Made by a program: the position numbers and the translations under genes. From JAQBXX01 sp947085325 (GTDB lineage Bacteria; Pseudomonadota; Gammaproteobacteria; SURF-13): a stretch of DNA of 38,376 bases. The stretch lies in the NCBI GenBank assembly GCA_947085325.1, contig CAMTVY010000002.1, forward strand, positions 1-38,376, given 5' to 3'. Shown here piece by piece: positions 25,389 to 32,134 of this stretch (position 1 is its first letter; each line of letters opens with the position of its first letter). Below the pieces are notes generated by a model, which worked only from the letters and a program-made list of their open reading frames with translations, did no database searches and was not told where the DNA came from.

Positions 25389-26383
25389 TCGTATTGCTGA
25401 TGCGTCAACTGGCTAGGATTTGTAGCGCGGGTCTGTTGTTGCTGATGCCGTTGAGCCCGCTCTGGGCAGAAGATGGCGCGAAAGAGGCGCGTACACTGCT
25501 GGAGAAAATGGTGCAGGTGACCCGCACCCTGAATTACGACGGCACCTTTATTTACATGCACGAAGGACGTCTTATGACGCTGCGTATCCTGCACGGTGCG
25601 GACGTCAAGGGTGAACGCGAGCGCCTGATTTCCCTCAGCGGTACCGCGCGTGAAGTGATGCGCGGTGAACATGGGAACGTCTGCATTCGGTCTGATAACC
25701 GCAATGTGGTGGGCAATGCCCGCGCGCGCAGGCCCTTCAATGGCGCACTCACCATGGACGTTGATCGGCTTGCCAGCTATTACGATTTTACGCTTACGGG
25801 TGAAGACCGCATTGCCAATCGGTCTGCTCATATGGTTGCCGTAATACCTAAAGACCAATACCGTTATGGTTACCGCCTCGGCGTGGATAGTGCCACAGGC
25901 CTGCTGCTAAAGTCAGATCTTGTAAACGAAAGCGGCAAACTGGTCGAGCAGATTCTGTTCACCAGTCTCGGCATCAGCGACACCCCGCCCGCTGAGCTAC
26001 AGGAACCCTGTGATGTTGAGCATGCTGGCTGGCATAATGACGCGCACAAGAAGGTGCCTCACCTGCCTGTCGACGTGGGCTGGAGTGTCGCGCAGTTGCC
26101 CGAAGGTTTTACGCTCGCAGAGCACGAAAAACAGATCATGCCGGGTAGACCCATGCCGGTGGAGCATCTGGTCTTCAGTGATGGCCTGGCGCTGGTTTCT
26201 GTGTTCATAGAAAAGCTGGAGGGCCCTGACAGATTTTCAGGTTTTACGCGCCGCGGCGCGGTCAATGCCTACGGTTCGGTAGTGGACGACCATCAAATTA
26301 CCGTTGTGGGTGAGGTGCCGCGTGCCACCGTACAGTTGATTGGCGAGTCAATCAGACATGTGATGCCGGTGGCGCAGCCATGA
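25385..26383 (+). CDS. rseB: Sigma-E regulatory protein RseB (MucB)
   Basis: 332 residues from GTG 25385, or 327 from ATG 25400; the second gives a cleaner signal peptide (RQLARICSAGLLLLMPLSPLWA). The lipoprotein-like MucB/RseB fold is visible as LNYDGTFIYMHEGRLMTLRILH, YRYGYRLGVDSATGLLLKSDL and, in the C-terminal domain, HLVFSDGLALVSVFIE. RseB is periplasmic: it binds RseA and shields it from cleavage, releasing it when mislocalised lipids or LPS accumulate. Its stop overlaps rseC (ATGA). Confidence 0.92.
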   Translation: MIVLLMRQLARICSAGLLLLMPLSPLWAEDGAKEARTLLEKMVQVTRTLNYDGTFIYMHEGRLMTLRILHGADVKGERERLISLSGTAREVMRGEHGNVCIRSDNRNVVGNARARRPFNGALTMDVDRLASYYDFTLTGEDRIANRSAHMVAVIPKDQYRYGYRLGVDSATGLLLKSDLVNESGKLVEQILFTSLGISDTPPAELQEPCDVEHAGWHNDAHKKVPHLPVDVGWSVAQLPEGFTLAEHEKQIMPGRPMPVEHLVFSDGLALVSVFIEKLEGPDRFSGFTRRGAVNAYGSVVDDHQITVVGEVPRATVQLIGESIRHVMPVAQP

Positions 26384-26835
26384 TGGAGGAGCAGGCACGT
26401 GTTGTCGCCCTGCAGCCCGGATTTGTCTGGGTGGAAACCGAGCGCAAATCTGCCTGCGGGGCCTGCTCACTGAATAAGGGCTGCGGCAGCGCTGTGCTTG
26501 CCAGGCTGCTGGGGTCGCGTCGCACGCGGATCAAGGCCATGAATACCCTGCCCGTTACCGTGGGCGATGAAGTGGTGTTGGGGCTGGCGGAGGATGCCTT
26601 GATCAGGGGCTCTCTCGTGCTGTATGCGTTGCCGCTGCTGGCGTTGTTGCTGGGCGCATTTGCAGGTGAGTATATAAGCAGCTTGCTACGGCTGGAGCAG
26701 GATGAAACCTGGATTGTGCTGTTCGCGCTTGCAGGCCTGGCCGCAGGGTTTGCGGGCGTCAGGGCTTTCGCCCGGCGCATCGAGGATGACGTACGCTATC
26801 AGCCGGTGGTGCTGCGCCGCACAGGGGTGCAGTAG
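26380..26835 (+). CDS. rseC: Sigma-E modulator RseC (MucC)
   Basis: A 151-residue inner membrane protein. The N-terminal Cys cluster CGACSLNKGCG (Cys26, 29, 35) is the RseC signature and may bind an Fe-S cluster. Two transmembrane helices lie at about residues 77-98 and 108-127. RseC proteins modulate the sigma-E response, and related proteins are linked to electron-transfer or SoxR reduction. It is coupled to rseB and followed by an 88-bp gap before mucD. Confidence 0.9.
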   Translation: MMEEQARVVALQPGFVWVETERKSACGACSLNKGCGSAVLARLLGSRRTRIKAMNTLPVTVGDEVVLGLAEDALIRGSLVLYALPLLALLLGAFAGEYISSLLRLEQDETWIVLFALAGLAAGFAGVRAFARRIEDDVRYQPVVLRRTGVQ

Positions 26836-26923
26836 TCCTCCCGGTGTGGCTGCCCGGCTGTCTGACCTCGCAAGACCTCTTTCGGATGTTCACATATGAC
26901 ATACCTTGGTTGCTGGAGATAGC

Positions 26924-28363
26924 ATGAAACACTTTGTCGCTGTTACGCACGCTGTCGTGCGTCCGCTCTTTTATGTTGCACTGTTGCTCGCTCCGTTGGG
27001 CGCTGTACAGGCGCGCGACCTGCCTGATTTTACCATCCTGGTGGAAAGAAACAGCCCGGCGGTGGTGAACATCAGCACGACACAAAAAATGCAGCAACCA
27101 CGCGGCAAGATGCCGCCGCGCATGGAAAACCCCTTCCCCGATTCACCGCAGTTTGATGATTTCTTCCGCCATTTCTTTGGGGATGGCGATGGTGAAGGTG
27201 GCGGCCCGGAAGCATTCAACTCCCAGTCGCTGGGCTCGGGCTTTATTATCTCGCCGCAGGGCTATGTGCTGACCAATAATCATGTAATAAAGAATGCCGA
27301 CAAGATCGTGGTGAAACTGAGCGACCGGCGTGAGCTCACGGCCGAGGTAGTGGGTACCGATGAGCGTAGCGATATCGCGTTGCTCAAGATAGAAGCAGAC
27401 AATCTGCCGGTGGTGAGGATCGGCAATTCCGACAATCTGAAGGTAGGTGAGTGGGTATTTGCCATCGGCTCCCCGTTCGGATTTGACCACTCGGCTACTG
27501 CCGGCATCATCAGCGCCGTCGGGCGTAATTTGCCGTCTGAAAGCTACGTGCCTTTCATACAGACCGATGTGGCGATCAACCCCGGTAACTCAGGTGGCCC
27601 GCTGTTCAATCTGGATGGCGAAGTCATAGGCATCAATTCACAAATCTTCAGCCGCACCGGGGGCTTCATGGGCCTGTCCTTTGCCATTCCCATGGACGTG
27701 GCAATGGAGGTGACCGAACAGCTCAAGACCAAGGGTCAAGTCACCCGGGGCTGGCTCGGTGTCATCATTCAGGATGTCACGCAGGAGCTCGCCGAGTCGT
27801 TCGGTATGAGCAAGCCACAGGGTGCACTGGTGGCGAAAGTGTTGCCCGGCGGGCCGGCGGAGAAGGCAGGTGTTCAGGCCGGTGACATCGTGCTGGAGTT
27901 CGGCGGCAAGGTGGTGGAGGAATCCTCCAACCTGCCGCGCCTGGTGGGACGCAGCAGGATAGGGGAGCCTGTCGATGCCAGGGTGTTGCGCAACGGCAAG
28001 CAGGTCATGCTCAAGATCAAGGTGGGTGAACTGCCGCAGGAAGAGGAGCTCAAGCTGGGCATGCGTGAGCCAAAATCCGTCACCGATAACAAGCTGGGCG
28101 TGGTGGTTGCCGAGATGAGTCCCGAGCAACGCAAACAGCTTGAAATCAAGGGCGGCGTACTGGTGCAGCAGGTGGACGAAGGCCCCGCACTCAAGGGCGG
28201 CGTGCGGCGTGGGGATGTGATTCTGCGCATCAACAGTGAAACTGTGGCGGATATCGCAAGCTTCAACAAAATCGTGCGGGCATTGCCGGAGGGCAAGGCA
28301 ATACGTGTGCTGGTGCAGCGTGGTAAAGGCACGCTATGGCTGGCACTGAAGGTAGAGAAATAA
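26924..28363 (+). CDS. mucD: Periplasmic serine protease MucD (DegP/HtrA family)
   Basis: 479 residues from ATG 26924, which has a GGAG ribosome site. A signal peptide ends near residue 30 (GAVQA). The trypsin-like domain shows His120 (TNNHVI), Asp150 (SDIALLK) and Ser223 (GNSGGP), the full catalytic triad. Two PDZ domains follow at about 265-355 and 380-475. It degrades or refolds damaged periplasmic proteins. Being last in the rpoE-rse cluster matches the MucD arrangement of Pseudomonas rather than the unlinked degP of E. coli. Confidence 0.94.
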   Translation: MKHFVAVTHAVVRPLFYVALLLAPLGAVQARDLPDFTILVERNSPAVVNISTTQKMQQPRGKMPPRMENPFPDSPQFDDFFRHFFGDGDGEGGGPEAFNSQSLGSGFIISPQGYVLTNNHVIKNADKIVVKLSDRRELTAEVVGTDERSDIALLKIEADNLPVVRIGNSDNLKVGEWVFAIGSPFGFDHSATAGIISAVGRNLPSESYVPFIQTDVAINPGNSGGPLFNLDGEVIGINSQIFSRTGGFMGLSFAIPMDVAMEVTEQLKTKGQVTRGWLGVIIQDVTQELAESFGMSKPQGALVAKVLPGGPAEKAGVQAGDIVLEFGGKVVEESSNLPRLVGRSRIGEPVDARVLRNGKQVMLKIKVGELPQEEELKLGMREPKSVTDNKLGVVVAEMSPEQRKQLEIKGGVLVQQVDEGPALKGGVRRGDVILRINSETVADIASFNKIVRALPEGKAIRVLVQRGKGTLWLALKVEK

Positions 28364-28415
28364 GCGCCCTGCGGCTACGGGTTATTCGCGATCCCCTGCG
28401 GGGGCAGGTATGCAA

Positions 28416-29276
28416 CTAGTGTTGGGTCTTGCCCAGCACTTCCCCCACCTGCACCGGGGTTTCGGTGCAGAGCCCGGGGCGCCACACAGCATTGCCGGCG
28501 CCAAACAGCACGATCACGGTTGAGCCCATGTTGAAGCGCCCCATCTCCGCGCCACGCGCGAGGTGGATATCCTTGCCCTGATAATTCCATAGTTGTACGG
28601 CTTTCCCGAACGGCGGCGTTACGGCGCCCGACCACACGGTTTCAATGCTGGCGACAAACAGCGCACCCACCAGCACCAGCGCCATCGGCCCGGCGTCGGT
28701 GTCGAAGATCGTGATGACGCGCTCGTTACGCGCAAATAAATCCGGGACGACAGACGTGGTGCGTGTGTTTACGCTGAACAATCGTCCGGGGACATAGACC
28801 ATCTCGCGCAGTTGCCCGCTGAGCGGCATGTGTATGCGATGGTAGTCTTTGGGGGCGAGGTAGAGCGTGGCGAATTGCCCATTATGAAACGGTGCGGCGC
28901 GTGTGCCGGAACCGCCCAGTAAATCCTCCAGCCCGAACGTGTGCCCCTTGGCCTGGAAAATACGACCGTCCTCGATGTTGCCGATCTGACTGACCGCGCC
29001 GTCCACCGGGCAGGCGATGTCGTCCGCGCCGCCGGCGATGGGGCGCGCACCCGCCTTCAGTGCACGGGTAAAGAAACTGTTGAAGTCATCGTAGGCCAGC
29101 GGGTCGGACTGCGCGGCGATGTCCATGTCCACGCCGTAGCGACGGATGAACCAGCGAATCTGCCATTCTTTCCATACCCGCAGGCGTGCGCGCGTAAGAA
29201 AGTGCATGAGTCTCGACAGTGGGTGCTGCGGCGCCAGATATTGCGGCAGGGTCTTGATGAAATCACTCAGGGTCAT
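28416..29276 (-). CDS. psd: Phosphatidylserine decarboxylase proenzyme
   Basis: A 286-residue inner-membrane enzyme that makes phosphatidylethanolamine from phosphatidylserine. It is synthesised as a proenzyme that self-cleaves at a GS bond to form a pyruvoyl cofactor; here the site is Gly251-Ser252 in NMGSTVIVLF. Other motifs are FFTRALKAGARPI, CPVDGAVSQIG and LAPKDYHRIHMPLSG. It is the last gene of a minus-strand operon, 5 bases after mog, and converges on mucD. Confidence 0.95.
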   Translation of the reverse strand: MTLSDFIKTLPQYLAPQHPLSRLMHFLTRARLRVWKEWQIRWFIRRYGVDMDIAAQSDPLAYDDFNSFFTRALKAGARPIAGGADDIACPVDGAVSQIGNIEDGRIFQAKGHTFGLEDLLGGSGTRAAPFHNGQFATLYLAPKDYHRIHMPLSGQLREMVYVPGRLFSVNTRTTSVVPDLFARNERVITIFDTDAGPMALVLVGALFVASIETVWSGAVTPPFGKAVQLWNYQGKDIHLARGAEMGRFNMGSTVIVLFGAGNAVWRPGLCTETPVQVGEVLGKTQH

Positions 29277-29281
29277 GTGGG

Positions 29282-29818
29282 CTATTTCCTGGGGCGGAAG
29301 GCGGTGAGCACGTCGGTGCGGGTTTCCAGATACGGCCCGCCGATAAGATCAATGCAGTAGGGCACGGCAGGGAATACGGCATGCAGACAGTCATCGATGG
29401 CCGATGGCTTGCCGGGCAGATTGATGATGAGGCTCTTGCCGCGTATGCCCGCGATCTGGCGCGAGAGGATCGCGGTGGGTACGACATTGAGCGACACTGC
29501 GCGCATCTGCTCGCCGAAGCCGTCGAGAATCTTGTCGCACACCGCTGCCGTGGCCTCGGGTGTGATGTCGCGTGGTGCCGGGCCGGTGCCGCCGGTGGTG
29601 ACTACGAGGCAGCAGCCCTGCGTGTCGCACAGGTCTTTCAGCGTGTCCTCGACAAGCTCGCGTTCATCGGGAATTATGCAGGCATAGGCCGCCCACGGCG
29701 TGGCGATAATTTTTTCCAGCGCGGCGCGGATGGCGGGGCCGCTACGGTCTGCATAAACGCCCGTGCTGGCGCGGTCTGAGACAGTGATAATGCCGATCCG
29801 TACGGGTGTGGTTGTCAT
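29282..29818 (-). CDS. mog: Molybdopterin adenylyltransferase Mog
   Basis: 178 residues of the MogA type: IGIITVSDRASTGVYADRSGPAI at the start, the substrate-binding TTGGTGPAPRDITPEA, and INLPGKPSAIDDCLHAVFPAVPYCIDLIGG. Mog adenylates molybdopterin before metal insertion in molybdenum cofactor synthesis. No other moa/moe genes are in the window. Its ATG overlaps the stop of the upstream transferase gene (ATGA), so it is co-transcribed with enzymes of a different pathway. Confidence 0.92.
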   Translation of the reverse strand: MTTTPVRIGIITVSDRASTGVYADRSGPAIRAALEKIIATPWAAYACIIPDERELVEDTLKDLCDTQGCCLVVTTGGTGPAPRDITPEATAAVCDKILDGFGEQMRAVSLNVVPTAILSRQIAGIRGKSLIINLPGKPSAIDDCLHAVFPAVPYCIDLIGGPYLETRTDVLTAFRPRK

Positions 29819-30453
29819 CCGGGTTTGATCTCGCGCAACAGTTTCTGCATGAACGGGTGGGCGAGGTCCTCAGCCCGATCCACATCCCAGTGCACAGCCA
29901 GTTCATGAACACGCCATTGTAACTGTTGCAGCCGCTCGCGTGTAAGAGCAAGTACGTCCGGTGTGCCCCAGGGGATGTTTTCGAGCAACACGGGCGAGAT
30001 GTGATGGAGCCCGAGCAAGACATAACCGCCGTCCTGTGCCGGGCCGAGAACGGCATTGCAGCCGGCACGTAATGCGGTCAGCGTGGCGCTGATATCCTGC
30101 GCCGTGAGCAGGGGACAGTCGCTGCCGATAATCACTGCCTGTCGATACTCCCGCAACGCGGTGTCGAAGGCATGCGCCATGCGTGCACCGAGATCGTTGC
30201 CCCGTTGTGCGTGCAGCGTGACGCCGAAGTCGTGCCGACACTCTGCAAAGAAGGTGTGAGTTGTGTCCGGGGCGCACCAAAGCTGCACCGGGCAGATGTC
30301 AGCGCGTGACACAATGGCAAGTGTGTGGCGTACGAGCCGGGCATGCAATCCGGTGGCGGCGGTTTCACCGATGGCCGGAATCAGGCGGGTTTTCACCTCA
30401 CCCGCGAGCGGCGCCTTGGCAAATACCAGGATGACGGCATCAGGAAATTGCAC
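29815..30453 (-). CDS. rSAM/selenodomain-associated transferase 1 (TIGR04282-like)
   Basis: 212 residues from GTG 30453, which lies 5 bases after the upstream gene; the in-frame extension to 30765 would overlap that gene by about 300 bases and is rejected. The family pattern is clear: FAKAPLAGEVKTRLIPAIGE, GNDLGARMAHAFDTAL, IIGSDCPLLTAQDI and AVLGPAQDGGYVLLGLH. The fold is related to CofC/CobY nucleotidyltransferases. The family was named for its association with the radical SAM/selenodomain family to which ArsS belongs. The reaction it catalyses is not established. Confidence 0.85.
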   Translation of the reverse strand: MQFPDAVILVFAKAPLAGEVKTRLIPAIGETAATGLHARLVRHTLAIVSRADICPVQLWCAPDTTHTFFAECRHDFGVTLHAQRGNDLGARMAHAFDTALREYRQAVIIGSDCPLLTAQDISATLTALRAGCNAVLGPAQDGGYVLLGLHHISPVLLENIPWGTPDVLALTRERLQQLQWRVHELAVHWDVDRAEDLAHPFMQKLLREIKPG

Positions 30454-30458
30454 GTGGA

Positions 30459-31139
30459 TTATGCGTGGTAATGCTTGGCGAGCCGGGCCGGGTCTGCGCC
30501 CAGCCAGTAGGCGAGGCGCAGCCGCCACATGAGCAGGAGGGTGCGCATCAGGCCATGCTGTTCCCAGCGACGGCTGGAGGTGATCACGTACTGGCGCAGA
30601 CATTGTGGACGGCCCGATTTCTTCAAGGCGCGTGAGAGGGCGATGTCTTCCATCAAGGGGATGACGGGAAAACCGCCGACCGCCTGGAATGCAGTGCGGC
30701 GCACGAAAATGGCCTGGTCGCCGGTAGCGATGCCGGTGAGGCGCGAGCGCCAGTTCATCAGCCATTCGATGACGCGCAGCCCGGCGCGTGCGCCGGAAAG
30801 GCGCACATCAAACCGGCCCCAGTGCCGTGTTTGCAGGGCCTCGAGCAGCAAGCGGTCCGCTGCGGGCGGCAGTTGCGTGTCGGCATGCAGGAATAGCAGT
30901 GCCTGACCGTGAGCCACCAGGGCCCCGGCATTCATCTGCAGGGCACGCCCGCAGTTGCTGTGCGTCACCTGATCTACCCATGGCTGGGCCAGCAGGACGG
31001 TGGCATCTGTGCTGCCGCCATCCGCCAGAATGACTTCATGCCCGTGGCGGCGCAGTGGTTGCAGGGGCTGTAATGTTGCAACAATGCCGCCGGCTTCGTT
31101 GAGGGTGGGAATGATAATGCTGAGGCGTGCGTCGCTCAT
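30459..31139 (-). CDS. rSAM/selenodomain-associated transferase 2 (TIGR04283-like GT2)
   Basis: A 226-residue family 2 glycosyltransferase-like protein: LSIIIPTLNEAGGIVATL, VILADGGSTDATV, LLFLHADTQLPP (DxD-type metal site), then the subfamily-specific WGRFDVRLSG, LTGIATGDQAIFVRR and PLMEDIALSRALKKSGRP. It is first in the minus-strand operon with the TIGR04282-like gene, mog and psd. Its family is linked by name and phylogenetic distribution to the ArsS-type radical SAM enzymes; arsS in this window is about 28 kb away. Acceptor and donor are unknown. Confidence 0.85.
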   Translation of the reverse strand: MSDARLSIIIPTLNEAGGIVATLQPLQPLRRHGHEVILADGGSTDATVLLAQPWVDQVTHSNCGRALQMNAGALVAHGQALLFLHADTQLPPAADRLLLEALQTRHWGRFDVRLSGARAGLRVIEWLMNWRSRLTGIATGDQAIFVRRTAFQAVGGFPVIPLMEDIALSRALKKSGRPQCLRQYVITSSRRWEQHGLMRTLLLMWRLRLAYWLGADPARLAKHYHA

Positions 31140-31232
31140 GGGTTTAGGGTACTTGAAGATTTCAGCGCATGCCAGACACCGGCGCGCGATGGAATAGCCG
31201 GGTGGGCGATGTTACAATGCCCACGTTTCGAT

Positions 31233-31308
31233 GGGGCGGTAGCTCAGCTGGGAGAGCGCTGCGTTCGCAATGCAGAGGTCGGGAGTTCGATCCTCCTCCG
31301 CTCCACCA
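31233..31308 (+). tRNA. tRNA-Ala (anticodon CGC)
   Basis: 76 bases fold into a full cloverleaf with encoded CCA. The acceptor GGGGCGG pairs with CCGCTCC and includes the G3-U70 wobble pair that identifies tRNA-Ala. D stem GCTC/GAGC, anticodon stem CTGCG/TGCAG with loop TTCGCAA (anticodon CGC, reading GCG), T stem GGGAG/CTCCT with TTCGATC loop. A TACAAT at 31213-31218 could be its -10 box. Its 3' flank is the start of the repeat and scar region. Confidence 0.97.
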
Positions 31309-31314
31309 TTCAGT

Positions 31315-31344
31315 AGTCCAAGCAAGTCCAGCAAAGTCAAGAAT
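31315..31344 (+). repeat. Three degenerate 10-bp tandem units after tRNA-Ala
   Basis: AGTCCAAGCA, AGTCCAGCAA and AGTCAAGAAT follow each other directly, starting 7 bases after the tRNA CCA end. Decamer spacing (one helical turn) at a tRNA 3' end would fit recombinase arm-binding sites, but the third copy is poor and chance is possible. Confidence 0.4.
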
Positions 31345-31942
31345 GACAATAAACATCAATGAGTTACAATGTTTATTGTCCAGCTATGGTCTGCGCAAGG
31401 CGCTGGAGGCTGGGTTTGCTGCCGCAACGATTTTGCGTTCAGCTTCAACTCTATCAACAGGCATGGAAAATTCTTCGCAGTTGCGCAGTGCCTTCGACGG
31501 CGATGCGGTGCTGTTCTCTGATGAGTCAGAGCGCATATTCAAGCAGAATGGACTGGTCGCTTTTGAAAGCAATGAAGTGATGGCAGCCAAGCGGCCTTTG
31601 CCGGGTGGGTCGTTCAAGAACTTCCTCGCCATGCTGCGCCAGATTCAATTGGACTATCCGGCAGATGCTTCACCAATCCGAACGGCACTCATCACGGCAC
31701 GCGGCGCCCCCGCTCACGAGCGCGTCATTCGCACATTACGTGTGTGGAAGATACGTATCGATGAAACATTGTTCCCCGGTGGGAAAGAAAAAGGCAAATT
31801 CCTGAAAGCATTCGGAGCGGACATAGTCTTCGACGATAAACAAGGGCATTGCGAATCTACGCGTCAGCATGTTTCGGCTGGGGATGTTCAAGGTCTCGCG
31901 CAGATAATCGGCAATGAATCGGGTTCGTTGATCCATGGGTGA
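31343..31942 (+). pseudogene. 5'-nucleotidase family (PF06189-like), 5'-truncated
   Basis: The frame encodes 199 residues from ATG 31343, but the first 12 or so come from the palindrome. Family-like sequence starts near GLRKALEAGFAAATIL and continues through AFDGDAVLFSDESERIF, NEVMAAKRPLPGGSFKNFL, RTALITARGAPAHERVIRTL and a C-terminal ADIVFDDKQGHCES. Complete members, as I recall them, are roughly 300 residues; the N-terminal third with its own conserved region is missing. The remaining frame is open, so loss may be recent or the product may be a fragment. Full-length family members are cytosolic nucleotidases; this one is probably non-functional. Confidence 0.7.
31345..31380. repeat. Perfect 12-bp inverted repeat at tRNA-proximal junction
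   Basis: GACAATAAACAT (31345-31356) and its exact reverse complement ATGTTTATTGTC (31369-31380) flank a 12-base loop. The sequence is AT-rich compared with its surroundings. It could be a tRNA terminator hairpin, a recombination core or the end of a lost element. It abuts the point where homology to the 5'-nucleotidase family begins. Confidence 0.8.
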
Positions 31943-32055
31943 CGTTTGACTCCAGGGTATGGGGCACCTCCTTGCGGTGCCCGTGAGTGTGGCGCAATAT
32001 GTCACCCATGTCCTGGGACTAAACTGTTACCTGTGTGCCCGGATCGTACCCTGGA
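31935..32055. mobile_element. Nested inverted repeats, possible IS or integration remnant
   Basis: ATGGGTGAC (31935-31943) is inverted at 32001-32009 (GTCACCCAT), and TCCAGGGTA (31951-31959) is inverted at 32047-32055 (TACCCTGGA). A tight hairpin GGGCACC/GGTGCCC (31962-31968, 31976-31982) with a 7-base loop lies between. Overlapping inverted copies of this kind resemble joined ends of an insertion sequence whose transposase has been lost. There is no ORF. The IS family cannot be assigned by eye. Confidence 0.45.
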
Positions 32056-32134
32056 TTAGCGCTCAGCATGAGCGGAAAATGGCGGCCTGAGACTGCCGGA
32101 TTGGAAGACGAAAAATAGAGGGGGCTCAGATTCC

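Noticed and set aside
28391..28408. Possible hairpin between mucD and psd
   Set aside because: Stem of only five bases (CCTGC/GCAGG) and no T-run on either strand; too weak for a terminator call.
31309..32134. CRISPR-like array near tRNA-Ala
   Set aside because: Repeats are only 9-12 bases, not regularly spaced with unique spacers, and no cas genes are present anywhere in the window.
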